The notes beneath the pieces were generated by a model. It searched no databases. It saw nothing but the letters and a program-made list of their open reading frames with translations, and was not told the DNA's origin. Below, piece after piece: positions 44,872 through 55,235 of a stretch of 64,000 nt of DNA; positions within the stretch are counted from its first letter, which is position 1, and every line of letters starts with the position of its first letter. Origin of the DNA: Isoetes taiwanensis (Eukaryota > Streptophyta > Lycopodiopsida > Isoetales > Isoetaceae); NCBI GenBank assembly GCA_021234155.1, contig JAJEKV010000005.1, forward strand, positions 29,689,355 through 29,753,354. The letters are read 5' to 3'. Made by a program: the position numbers and the translations under genes.

Positions 44872-45948
44872 ATGTCGTTGAAGAGGGCAGCCAGAAAGGC
44901 TCAGAGTGGTCGTTCCTCTGGCCCTGCTTCTGTCAGCCATGTGTTGAATTCCAATTCCAGAGAGAGAGGCCAGGATTCCTTTGCTGATCAGGATTGGAAC
45001 CTTATAGATGTCAGTGTTACCCTAGGTTTGTCTGGGCAGGATGTCCCTGTGAGTTTCTATGATGGCCTTGTGGGATTTTGTGATAGGAGGTGTGTTGCCG
45101 GAGCTGTAGCCATGGAAAGGGGTGCTACTGTAGACCATTTGCACTGTCAGGCTGTCTTTAGAGGCCGTTTTAAAACCCCTAGGGCCATGAATGATGCCAT
45201 AAAGAAGGAATTTAACTGGGCTTGTAAGCCTCCTGGTGTGATCTTGGTCTGTAAAGCCTTGAAGAATACCCGCCTTCACTGTTTTGAAGGTATGATTGGT
45301 TATTGTATGAAAGATTTTGGAAAGGTTCACTATGTCTGCCACCTTCATAATATCAGTGAGGATGCCATCGAGAAAGGTAAGGATTTATATTTAAGATGGG
45401 GAGCTGGTGATACCAAAAACTTAGTTGTTCTTGATAATAAGAATTTGCTGAATCGTGCTGCCCATTATGTTAACTATCATGGCAACCGTAAGATGACTGC
45501 TAGCCTCCTGTTTACATTGGCCAGAATGATCCGTTCTGGTAAGTTTACACTATCCAGTTCTTGGATTATCCCTTCCAATACTGCCCACATTAATGAGCAC
45601 CGTGTGCGGGCTGCATGGAGGGTGCTGCTAAATCCTTCTCAGTGCATGCCCTCCGACATGAGAACTATTTTGTTTGGGCTGCCTGCTGGGTTCGTACCTG
45701 TAGAGCGAAATGGGCCTGGGAGGAGAAGGTATTGGGATGATGCCATCCCTGTGGATGAACAAGACATTAATTTCGAGGATGTTTTAGTCATGACAGTGAT
45801 GATGTTGTTGTTTTGGAGCCTGGTGTGGATTTCATCCCCGTGCACAAGGGTGATTGCACCATGGCTGTTGGATGATCATGTTTGTTGGCTTTGGAGTGTA
45901 CAGTTTGGTTTTTTTTCATGGCTTCGTTTGCGTTTTAGTTGCAGGTAG
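44872..45948 (+). CDS. Rep-class HUH endonuclease (Replitron-type transposase candidate)
   Basis: The open frame runs 44581-45948. The ATG at 44872 (MSLKRAARK...) is the better start because the 97 codons before it contain an intron-like GGTAAG...CTG stretch. Counting from it, a strand-like VSVTLG lies at about 47-52. AGAVAMERGATVDHLHCQAV holds the metal-binding HLH at residues 89-91. GYCMKD holds the candidate catalytic Tyr144 and Lys147, the Y-x-x-K of Rep motif III. Spacing and order match Rep proteins that nick and rejoin single strands in rolling-circle replication. The following 150 residues (LLNRAAHYVNYHGNRK, LLFTLARMIRSGKF, NEHRVRAAWRVLLNP) show no helicase or Walker motif, unlike Helitron RepHel and CRESS Rep. 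After about 45780 another frame (HDSDDVVVLEPGVDFIPV, stop at 45875) looks more natural, so a small frameshift is likely near the end. Confidence 0.72.
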   Translation: MSLKRAARKAQSGRSSGPASVSHVLNSNSRERGQDSFADQDWNLIDVSVTLGLSGQDVPVSFYDGLVGFCDRRCVAGAVAMERGATVDHLHCQAVFRGRFKTPRAMNDAIKKEFNWACKPPGVILVCKALKNTRLHCFEGMIGYCMKDFGKVHYVCHLHNISEDAIEKGKDLYLRWGAGDTKNLVVLDNKNLLNRAAHYVNYHGNRKMTASLLFTLARMIRSGKFTLSSSWIIPSNTAHINEHRVRAAWRVLLNPSQCMPSDMRTILFGLPAGFVPVERNGPGRRRYWDDAIPVDEQDINFEDVLVMTVMMLLFWSLVWISSPCTRVIAPWLLDDHVCWLWSVQFGFFSWLRLRFSCR

Positions 45949-45950
45949 TG

Positions 45951-46282
45951 ATGGACACTGATGGGGAGCCTGTTGCTGGCGTGGAACAGCCTGCTGTATC
46001 TTTGCCTGACTCCTATATTTCTTTTGCTGTGCTCAAGAGTTTGTTAGTAGCATTATCCAGGTTGGAACTGAGGCGCATAGGATTGCGGCATCCTTGCGCT
46101 TGCTCAGGCGGCAGCTTAGAGGGTTTTATGCCTCAATCCAGAATGCTATTTCTGCTGTGGAGTGGGATCAATTGGGGGTGCCTGTCTCTGAGTTACATGT
46201 GTTGCGCTCTCATATGAGCCTTGCTAGGGTCTTGCTCGTGCAAGAAATTCGCCAGCTGGATGAACTTATTAGGCATGCATAG
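45951..46282 (+). CDS. Second small ORF of the Replitron-like element
   Basis: Starts at ATG 45951 (MDTDGEPVAGVEQ). It is open to about 46030, then continues best in the next frame (AQEFVSSIIQVGTEAHRIAA, RRQLRGFYASIQNAISAVEW, LVQEIRQLDELIRHA) to a TAG at 46280-46282. The joined product would be about 110 residues and largely helical, possibly a coiled coil. I do not recognise a family. The gap after the Rep stop is small, and a TTGCAG just upstream could be a splice acceptor, so it may be a last exon of the Rep gene and not a separate gene. Confidence 0.4.
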
Positions 46283-46544
46283 AGTGGCGCACCTATGAAC
46301 TGATCTGTTTACATCTTCTTGTTTCTGTTTTTGTGTGGCCTGACAGAACTGCTTATGCTTTTATAAATGAGAAACTTGTTTATTTTCTAAATGTGTTGTC
46401 CAATTTGTTGCAGCTTGGCCTCCATTGGCAGGTATGATCTTGACACGTGTTGAGTCTTTTGCATGAGGCTGCTGTATAATCCGAGTTTGGGAATGGCTCT
46501 TTGTTGAAATAATATGCTGATACTAACTTCTTTTATTTCTTAGT

Positions 46545-46647
46545 GGGCTTCGGCCCCTAAGTATACTAGGGATCTCTCCTTTGGGATGCCTAGTATGCCT
46601 GGATGAGCGTGGGATCTTGTGCTGGGGTTCGACTCCCCAGGCTCATC
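46545..46647 (+). ncRNA. Row of three stem-loops including a tRNA-like acceptor/T-arm minihelix
   Basis: Hairpin 1 is GGGCTTCGGCCC (46545-46556). Hairpin 2 is ATACTAGG...CCTAGTAT (46563-46596). Structure 3 is GATGAGC (46602-46608) pairing with GCTCATC (46641-46647), enclosing CTGGGGTTCGACTCCCCAG. The last has a canonical seven-base T-loop TTCGACT on a GC stem whose 3' strand abuts the 3' acceptor strand, as in tRNA. The D and anticodon arms are replaced by 13 bases, so it is not a tRNA gene. It could be a Pol III B box of a SINE relic or a terminal structure of the Rep element. Confidence 0.45.
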
Positions 46648-46650
46648 ATT

Positions 46651-48357
46651 CTCTATTTTCACTGCTTATTATTTTGTTTGGCTGCTAATCGTGGAGCATC
46701 CTATTTATTCAATGGTTTAATAAAATGTTACGGGTAAGTCAAAGATGGGGGTTTTGACCCCATCTTGACTTGCGTTTGAGGGCTCCAAATTCGCCCCATG
46801 GCATATGCTGTGGCATATGCCAGCATCCAATGGCCCAAAATAATTTTTAGACACCCAAAACGATAATACACCCAAAACGATGGATGACCGATGGATGACC
46901 TCTTATTCTTCACTTCTTTTGTATCCAACCATAGCAAGGTTTGATCTTGTTGCTTCCTTGACCCCTACATTTGTTTTCTAGAAACTCTTCCCCTGTAAGC
47001 CATTTGCATAAAGACAACATTGTACTTGAATCTCGATCCATGTTTTGATTTTCTATTTGCATGTGCTTGATTGTTGCTTTGTTCTCTAAATCTATTGCAC
47101 GGATCCATAGCTTTCACAATGATGATGTTTTTCACGAGGACATACATCATATTTCAACTCTTCCATTGTCAACTCTTGGAGGGATACAAGGTAAACACTA
47201 AATAGGTCTAAAGACAGTTTGTCAGGAGACTGTCTCAACATCACATAATTCCATAGTGTTAGCTCCTTAAGCTTAGGTCAGGAGTCCTGCCTCAGGACAA
47301 AGTAAGCTTAGATTTTGAAGAAAGAAGACCATAAAGACTAGCTATAGAATTCCTTGTATTAGTAATATTTACTAGGCAACTATTTGCAGACACATGGCCA
47401 AGCACACGCGTACCAAATCTTGTTTTAGAAAAAATCGATCCCTTCTAAAATCTAATTATCCTAATTAAATGACTATAAGAAAGATTTACGATTTACAAAG
47501 AAAGGAGAACCAAAAGTTTCTGTGACTATCACAAGGAGAATGGTTAATCCAAGGACATATCTTTCTTGTAGCTTATGCATCTTTGCGTATAAGACGCGTT
47601 TCTTCTCAAGGAAAGAGCATGCAAACTGTTTAGGTGGCTTAGAAGAGCGACAGAGAGAAAGGAAAATCCTTGGGCGCTCTGATCTAAAAGTTTGGACAGT
47701 GACAGTACAATGCATGATGTACGGTACAAGCACCTAAAAATGAAACCTTTCTGATAAAGCTCATACAGGGTGCCAATATAATGGTCGAAACATCTTAAAA
47801 GCGCAGTGGTTAATGAGAGGCATGCTCAACATTCAGAATGAAACGTATTGAGCTAAGAAGATTGTGAAAGTCAGAATAGAAAGATACGTAGATGGTCTAT
47901 TGGTTGAAGATACCAATAGCAATTTCAGCAACTGAGGAAGGGAGTAACACAGGAAACAAAACCAGGGATCCATAACAAACAAAGACACTGCACAGAACCC
48001 AGAGCAGAAAAATGTAAAAGCAAATCTACCAAATAAGTTCACACCGACAGGAATCCAGTGAAATGGGAATGCAATGCATACAGCAAAGCAATTGCTGCAA
48101 GGAACTATGACAGGCATAAATACAAAAATCGGTGTGGAATCCGAATGGCAGACATTTTTACCTCTAATTGGGTCCAATCAAGCACATGGACGTTTGTCTT
48201 TTACAGACACAAATCATCATCAAGCTAGGTCCAAAAACGATGGGATGAGCAACTCCAACATGGAAAAGACCCGTTTCTCAAAACCCTGCCGTTTTCAGAT
48301 TTTCAAATTTTTGAATATGAGAGATGATGAGAACGGGCTCAAAACGCTCGTTACCGG
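46651..48357. other. No supported gene
   Basis: Includes a palindromic GGCATATGCTGTGGCATATGCC near 46800. Reverse frames at 46965-47150, 47473-47733 and 47833-48177 are not recognised. The hydrophobic Cys/Phe-rich 114-codon reverse frame could be an untranslated or intronic remnant. Confidence 0.4.
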
Positions 48358-49263
48358 ACTTCGGCATCGTCGATTCGTCGTGTAGCGGCGACATAAGAAT
48401 CAGCAATTAATACAACGACGGCACCATGGCCCATGGATCCGATCCGACAGCTCCATATCTGATGCCCTAAAAAAGACGAATTAGGGTTTTGGTGTCAGGG
48501 ATACTGATACACAAAATTTAGGGCAATAAAAAAGCCCTCTCTTTTTGTTTTATCATTTAAGATGTCAAAATAACCTTTCGGCCCTTCTACAGTTAAGTAA
48601 TCACATATCATTTTCGCGTGCTTTGCTTTCTTTATCCAAAGCCTGGCCTTTGCAGCCTCTTGGATGTGTTTTCTTCTTCATATTTTGGTCTTGTACATAT
48701 TGATATTGCATCACTAGGCTCACTGCTCCCAGTTGGTGATGCCCAAATGCCCTGCATTGGTGATGTCAGTACATGTTTCAAATTTAACCATGCACATATA
48801 AATCCTCTTTACCTCTTTTCCTAATACTTAGTTGGTGATGTTGAACCTAGGACCACATATCAGTACATGTTTTGAAATTTGGCCATGCATATATAGTCCT
48901 TTTCCTAATACCCAATATGCCCAGGACCACATTCCACATTCTAGGATATGTTTTCGGATTTGGCCATGCATGCATAAATCCTCTCTTCTTGACCAAGTTT
49001 GGCCATGCATTTACAAATCCCCTCTTTCTGACCAATTTAGGATCCCTTTCCTGTCAATTGTCACGAGACCTTGCTCATACAAGACATCTAAATTTTTGCT
49101 TCTTTGCTTTTATTATTTTGATTATCAATGTTACCCATGGAAGACCTTTTTCGTTCTTCACTACACCTAAAAATTATCTACTTATATTTCCTATAATGGG
49201 CACTTTGGAACCAATCGACCCTCTGGTCAATCGCATCGCAACACATCATTGATTCTTTCTCTA
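48358..49263. repeat. Tandem duplication, unit 1 (906 bp, uninterrupted)
   Basis: Starts ACTTCGGCATCGTCG and ends TTGATTCTTTCTCTA, immediately followed by unit 2 starting with the same ACTTCGG. It includes the block GGCACCATGGCCCATGGATC and a string of TTGGCCATGCATNNATAAATC sub-repeats. It gives the empty-site sequence for the MITE and Helitron insertions in unit 2. Confidence 0.85.
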
Positions 49264-49870
49264 ACTTCGGCATCGTCGATTCGTCGTGTAGCGGCGACAT
49301 AAGAATCAGCAATTAATACAACGACGGCACCATGGCCCATGGATCCGATCCGACAGCTCCATATCTGATGCCCTAAAACAGACGAATTAGGGTTTTGGTG
49401 TCAGGGATACTGATACACAAAATTTAGGGCAATAAAAAAGCCCTCTCCATTTAAGTAGATGATATCAAAATAACCTTTCGGCCCTTCTACAGTTTCATTT
49501 TCGCGTGCTTTGCTTTCTTTATCCAAAGCCTGGTCTTTGCAGCCTCTTGGATGTGCTTTCTTCTTCATATTTTGGTCTTAGGGTGCTTTCCCATGGACGG
49601 ACGGACCTGGATGAGGTCAGACCCAGGTCCAGAAGTAATCGTCTGGATTACTTTCCAACTGAGGTTCTTAACCTCAGCCAGCGACTCAGGGAGCTCATGG
49701 GAACATCGGAATAGAAGACCGGACCTGTTGAAAACCTGGAGGTTTTCTGCCCATGGGAAAGCGCCCTTATACATATTGATTTTGCATCACTAGGCTCACT
49801 GCTCCCAGTTGGTGATGCCCAAATGCCTTGCATTGGTGATGTCAGTACATGTTTCAAATTTAACCATGCA
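49264..49870. repeat. Tandem duplication, unit 2, first part
   Basis: Matches unit 1 from ACTTCGG to TTTAACCATGCA, except for the MITE at 49581-49766 and small indels. It is cut at CCATGCA|CTAG by the Helitron pair and resumes at 55236. Confidence 0.85.
49581..49766. mobile_element. Tourist-like (PIF/Harbinger) MITE, 186 bp
   Basis: Terminal inverted repeats GGGTGCTTTCCCATGG and CCATGGGAAAGCGCCC, flanked on both sides by TTA (49578-49580 and 49767-49769). Unit 1 has the uninterrupted site (GGTCTTGTACATATT near 48692). The interior holds further small hairpins (GACCTGG/CCAGGTC, CTGAGGTT/AACCTCAG). There is no coding capacity. Confidence 0.85.
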
Positions 49871-50148
49871 CTAGTAAACGTGTGCCTGGCGTTGCCGGGC
49901 TAATGTCCTAGCTTGTGTTTTTACTTGGCCTTTAACGTCCATTTGTGCAACTTCAAAACTTCAAGGGAGCATCCACAATTTGGGTCGATTTTCTCGTAGA
50001 ACTACAAATGGAACCTGACAAAAATCTCCTCTCGAGACAACATGTAATCCTAACATGTAATACACAATATTTACAATATAATCCAAGAAATTATTTGCCA
50101 CCTTGATTTCACAAATATCATTGTCACTTGAATGAATGACTGCGAACT

Positions 50149-50737
50149 AAACATCCTGATTAGGACGAACAAACATCCTAATATAGAAACACCTCTTAAA
50201 ACCCCTTTTCAACATCCTGATTAGGACGAACAAACATCCTAATATAGAAACACCTCTTAAAACCCCTTTTCATTTGTGCAACTGCAAGTATTATGAGAGA
50301 AGGCCCAATTGAATATCTAGATCAATCAAATATTTTAACATTACGTTGGCGATGGGACCAAAACAACATTGTATTTAGTGCGCCAAACATTAGTATATGA
50401 TCGTGCTTGTTTTCAAAACTCCCTTATAGAACTTTGATGCTTAGGTACTTCATTGCTCTACATATTTTGGTGCCATATGTGATGACACTTCAGAAACACC
50501 TCTTAAAACCCCTTTTCATTTGTGCAACTGCAAGTATTATGAGAAGGGCCAATTGAAAATCTAGCTCACTCAAATATTTTAACATTATGTTGGCGATGGG
50601 AGCAAAACAACATTGTATTTAGTGCGCCAAACATTAGTATATGATGATCGTGCTTGTTTTCAAAACTCCCTTATAGAACTTTGATGTTTAGGTACTTCAT
50701 TGCATATATTTTGGTGCCATATGTGATAGGTAGACAC
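50149..50737. repeat. Nested direct repeats in Helitron A (62-bp and 246-bp units)
   Basis: AACATCCTGATTAGGACGAA starts two adjacent 62-bp units at 50149 and 50211. AGAAACACCTCTTAAAACCC starts two adjacent units of about 246 bp at 50246 and 50492 that are nearly identical. Confidence 0.9.
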
Positions 50738-53207
50738 TTCGTTATGTGTTTTTAAGGAAGGCTTCAATCTCTTCCGCATATGTAGTTAAGAGAAAAACAA
50801 ATTATACAAAGTGATAGATCTTAACTGCAAAATGCTGTTGCAACTTGCATGTCAGACATATAAAGAGTTGTATAGCTAAGACAACATTACATTTAAAAAT
50901 AGCATCCTATCGGACATCAGTCAAAGTATGTTGACTGGGAAACAAATGCCTTGCAATAAATATCTGCAGCACATTTTATGATTTAAATTTTTGCATGTCC
51001 ATTTGCAGGAATATGAATTGCCTCGAATAAAGCATTCAAAGCCTATATTAAATAGCTATTGTGTGTGCATATAATATTACATCACTTGGTAAGAAACAGT
51101 TAAGGGAAGATGCCCACGTCTTGCAAGCCAAAGGCATCAAGCCCCTGCCTGCACCATTTATCACAGACAAATAGAAGCAGCCTTAAATTCAGGGCGTTCT
51201 GCACCATTCTCTAATAGAACATGTTACATACGCAAAGGTTTGAACTATTTTTTCATGTACTACAAAGAACTTGTGAAGCACACAACTTTGCAACCATGTA
51301 TCCAACAAATGCACCTTATTTTACTTCTCGCATCCGCATCTTCACCAAGAGCACTTAGATATAAAGTAGTACAACTGTGGACCTGCCATGCCACACCATT
51401 CATATTGTGCCAGTCTGGTAAGCTTGTAAGAAGAGTTAAATGAACGGACCCGACATAGCAATAACAATGAACTTTGGGCAACAAATTTGTTGTAACAGCG
51501 CCAGCCCAAACTATCTATCCCAAGTACATTATCAGCAGCAAAAAAGCTTGTAATTCAATGTCCCAGTATCAATTTAATTATGGATCTGCACACAAACGCA
51601 TGTTACTTCGCAGTCTACAATAATACTTAGACATGTATACTAAAACATGAACTGACATGGATATTAAACCATAAACATACTCTGTCTATGAACTGAGCAT
51701 TTTAGTAATTACATCTATGAAGAGGCTTCTACAAAATCCAAAAAACTTATGCTTGAGGATCAGAGATTTGAGCAGCCTACTACACAGTAGCATTACAATA
51801 TAATAAACCCACTTACATTGCAAACATCTGCATTACAACAAAAACATATATGCATGTAGTAAGAATGTCCTTTGATTAAAAACAGCTAAATCATACATAC
51901 CATTTGCTGCTCTGAGCTCTGAATGGAAATCAACATCAGTTCATGAACCCAGAAATTGTTATGTGCACCTGTTTCAGGCTGTCTGAGGCATGGATTATTC
52001 TGCTGCATCTAGCTTTTGTTAACTTAAAAGTCTGAATGGAAAGTTAAATTAACCTTGGGCACCCTAAATTTTGAAGATTAACTTGAATTGATAGTACCCT
52101 GAATTTTTTAAAGCTGGACTTGCTGCAAAGCGCCATAGAAGAGCTCCAAATGTGAGATATGGCGATTATGAGATTCAGAGATCTGTGGCGATTATGAAGA
52201 GCCAAGATTAAGCACATTCTGGATGAAGGCCTTTCCTGCAACGTTTATTCTCCAAATTCTGCAGCGGACAGTTTGACATTCAGTTTAGCTATAATGGAGT
52301 TAGTATCCATGATATCATGAGGCTCATCACTGCTTTTTCCCTAGGCAGCATAGGTAATATGATTTACAAAAATAGCATGTAACTTAATAGTAGAGCTGTC
52401 AACACATTCTAACATGCTAATTCAACTTCATCATCTAGCTTCTATATAGTGAATTGTAAATGGAATGTTTCTGCAAATATAGACCATGTTCTGCAAAAAT
52501 TTTATCTTCCTCCTCACCATTGCAACTTCTCTAAACTTTGCCAAGCTAGGATTTACTCCTTTAATGTAGAAAAAATATCTGATAACCAAGTCTCCAACAT
52601 GGCACCCATTTTGTAAGAAAGAAACACATTCTCATTTCTACATGCTTAAAATTGTAGTTCATCCTCATTTGTACATGTATGTGGATTAGCCTTTTGAAAA
52701 TTGAGAATGAAAGAGTAGAGGTACACGTAGGAAAGGCACCATGAGGAAGAGCAAATGATAAGCAAAGACATTCCCTGTAAGAAATCCAATATAGTAGCCA
52801 AACCATAAACAAATAGGGGAAAATGTGCTACCTTAATAATATGCTCAAGCTTTCCCGTTTGATTATTAAAGCAGTATATCTTTCTGCATAAAGAGAGAAA
52901 CGTCAAGCATGGTGCCTGCATAAAATGGGACAGGAGTTTATTATGAAAATTTGCCACAATATAGGAGCCAGGTCAGATCCATATCCCTGCAGATGCTAGA
53001 TTAATTGGAGCAATAAAAACTAAGAAAAAAAAATCCAAATGCTCTTAGATGCAGGAAGAAACATAAGAAAGATCGGCTATAGAAAGGTCGGCTGCATGCT
53101 GTTACAGATTCTTGCATATGCTATTGTTTTGCTCCAGTTCTGCAAGTTACGTAGCCATATCTGCAACTCCATCACCATATTGAACCTAACATTCCATCGC
53201 TATAAGG

Positions 53208-53455
53208 CCAGAGCTCCCAGAGAACGAAAATCAAAAGCCCCTAAATGATACAAACTGCTGACATACCTGGGAAAATCGGGGCCAGGCTATGGCAGGGCCA
53301 GATTGAGTAATAAATTTGAAAGCAGAAACTATAACGGCAGAGCTCCCAGAAAACGAAAGTCACAATCCCCTAAATGATACAAACTGCTCACGTACCTTCT
53401 CACAGAGAAAATCGGGGCTAGGCTATGGCGCTCATTTTCTACATTCAATCAAGGA
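53208..53455. repeat. Direct repeat of about 128 bp in Helitron A
   Basis: AGAGCTCCCAGAGAACGAAA followed by CCCCTAAATGATACAAACTG and GAAAATCGGGGC(C/T)AGGCTATGG occurs at about 53210 and again at about 53339. Confidence 0.85.
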
Positions 53456-53690
53456 AAAGCACAAACTGGAATCCAGATAGCGATAAGCCTGACGTTTACT
53501 GCCTAATGTAGAAATGCACGCCGTCTCCAAGTTTCAAGCAAACACCTTGAACGCTGCAACGGCTTCAAGCTCCAAATTCCAATCCCTCTTATTGTCTGGC
53601 GGCATTGAACCCAGCTAGCCCATCTTCAATGCCAGATCCACTGCCCGAGAAATCCCCTACTCAAACGTTCAAAAAATTTCGTATGATTCT

Positions 53691-53993
53691 TTGCTACAAT
53701 CTGCAAAAAATGGACATAATCTGAGCCAAAAACCCTTCTCCTGCAATCGCAAACCCAAACCAAAAACTGAAGTCATGGAAAGAGAATCCATCTGCAAACA
53801 TCAAAGAACATATTTGCAAGAGAAAATAAAAGAGCTTCAAAATCTGCTAAGAGATCAACGCCTTTGGGAAGAACAGGTAAGAATGGATGAAAAATATGTT
53901 TACCTCAATCAACTGGGCGCCAGAATCCGCTCACTCAGAGGACGGTTTGCTGGACGCTCGAAGGGGTTTTTTGATGGGTGGGGAAATGAATGA
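53691..53993 (+). CDS. Hypothetical ORF in Helitron A, possible captured fragment
   Basis: A 100-codon frame with Lys/Gln/Glu-rich and Arg-rich parts (RTYLQEKIKELQNLLRDQRL, then GARIRSLRGRFAGRSKGFFD). The middle looks like a short coiled coil. No family is recognised. It may be a captured exon or chance in GA-rich DNA. Confidence 0.25.
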   Translation: MLQSAKNGHNLSQKPFSCNRKPKPKTEVMERESICKHQRTYLQEKIKELQNLLRDQRLWEEQVRMDEKYVYLNQLGARIRSLRGRFAGRSKGFFDGWGNE

Positions 53994-54244
53994 AGGCGGA
54001 GGCATCTGGGCATGGCGGGCATCCTGCCAGAATAATGATGGTCCGTTAGATTAGGACAAAAAAAAAAGGAAAGAAAAGAAAATGGGGAAAGAACGGGAAC
54101 AAACGTGCATAATTTTCGGACTTTATTTTTCTTGCCGGATTTCAAATTTCTGATCACAAAATTTTGCTTTTTGGCCGGATTTCGATGTCCACCGGCGGCC
54201 GGAAAAAGGAGGACACACCCCCCAACACAATTTAAGTAAGTAGA

Positions 54245-55235
54245 CTAGTAAACGTGTGCCCGGCGTTGCCGGGCTAACGTTGGGAACATGTTAATAACCT
54301 CATTAATTTGGAAGAACTAATTTGGAAAATCTTACAACTAAAAGACCAAGAACGAATTCGCAACGTCTTTTTAGGGTCACCATGAGGATATCCATACTAT
54401 TTGGAGCAAATAGCATTTACAGCAACAGTTGAGCGTATATAACGTCGAAAGGATCATGTCTATCATAAATCATAAAGATCTGGTAGCCTTTTGAAAGATC
54501 AGCATAAGAATATCGGTTTTAATCAAATTTGGACTTCAACGCAATTTCACATTGCAACGCCAAGCCAAGCCAAGCCTAATTGCAAATTCAACAACCTTGG
54601 CATTCATGATTGGAAGGGCTCTACCTCTAGGCAATTCCATATAGACAGGATAAATATGGACATTGGTTCGTCTCCATACAGGGCATAGGAATAGAAGGCC
54701 TTGGTAGCGGTAATGAGCTGAACATAGGTTATCTGATACAATCAGCAGCCAAAAAGCATTTCCCGTTGCACGACCCAAGCTTTTCCTGCCAGAAGCCTGC
54801 ACCGAAGAACATTCATATGTAAGCAAGAAGAATACATCAAGAACCATGAGATCTATAACTGCCATTTCTCATCTATGCACTTGAAATAGATATGGGTTCA
54901 CAAAGCTGAGAGAATTGATAGGTCCACTCATTTGAATTCCAAGAAAACCCGAAATATCAGAAAAGAAAATGTGCCATACCACGTCATTTTCAAATTGAGG
55001 CTTGTGAAATAAACCATGTTCAAACCTGTCGCACCACATTTGTCATAAATGAATGTCAGAAATATTCACGTGACAGCAGAGCACACGTATAAATGGTCAA
55101 CTTGTTACATTTCCAAAAGTTCAATTCTACATCCAATTTGGAAATTCTACATCAGGTTTGACAATGGCGAATAGTGTAACATATAATCCAAATGAAATGG
55201 ACTCACAATTCAGCTGTAGCATGTGGGTTGGCAGA
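54245..55235 (-). mobile_element. Helitron B, non-autonomous, 991 bp
   Basis: On the reverse strand it starts TCTGCCAACCCACATG (5' end at 55235) and ends with a perfect hairpin GCCCGGCAACGCCGGGC, then ACACGTTTACTAG (3' end at 54245). Its 3' end abuts the TC start of Helitron A with no base between. The last 30 bases match Helitron A's end, but the 5' ends differ. A reverse-strand exon-like patch (ASGRKSLGRATGNAFWLL, near 54730-54790) follows a GGTGCAG acceptor, but I cannot name the gene. Confidence 0.78.

Larger units (their letters stand above)
44560..46650 (+). mobile_element. Replitron-like element (HUH/Rep transposon), boundaries unresolved
   Basis: Defined by the Rep-class HUH endonuclease ORF, a second short ORF directly downstream and a row of stem-loops at 46545-46647. 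Replitrons are eukaryotic transposons with a single-Tyr HUH transposase, reported as abundant in non-seed plants and bearing short direct repeats at or near their ends. I could not identify those terminal repeats here, so both ends are approximate. Alternatives are an integrated CRESS-DNA virus fragment or a domesticated Rep gene. The absence of a superfamily 3 helicase, a virus-like origin nonanucleotide or a capsid gene argues against a typical CRESS virus. Confidence 0.55.
49871..54244 (-). mobile_element. Helitron A, non-autonomous, 4374 bp
   Basis: On the reverse strand it starts TCTACTTACTTAAATTG (5' end at 54244) and ends with hairpin GCCCGGCAACGCCAGGC, then ACACGTTTACTAG (3' end at 49871), followed by T. 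The TC start, sub-terminal hairpin, CTAG end and insertion between A and T are the Helitron hallmarks. Unit 1 of the tandem duplication gives the empty site. No Rep or helicase motif is visible. The interior has nested direct repeats and some gene-like reverse-strand frames (for example LCRKIYCFNNQTGKLEHIIK near 52855) that may be captured exons of unknown genes. Confidence 0.82.

Noticed and set aside
44872-45948. Endogenous geminivirus or other CRESS-DNA virus Rep
   Set aside because: The HUH motifs alone fit, but there is no superfamily 3 helicase, no capsid gene and no virus-type origin nonanucleotide nearby. A Replitron-type element explains the layout better, although this is not excluded.
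46602-46647. A tRNA gene
   Set aside because: Only acceptor and T arms fold. The D and anticodon arms are missing, so it cannot be a functional tRNA.
49871-54244. Autonomous Helitron with RepHel
   Set aside because: No HUH, YY or helicase motif can be read on either strand between the ends.
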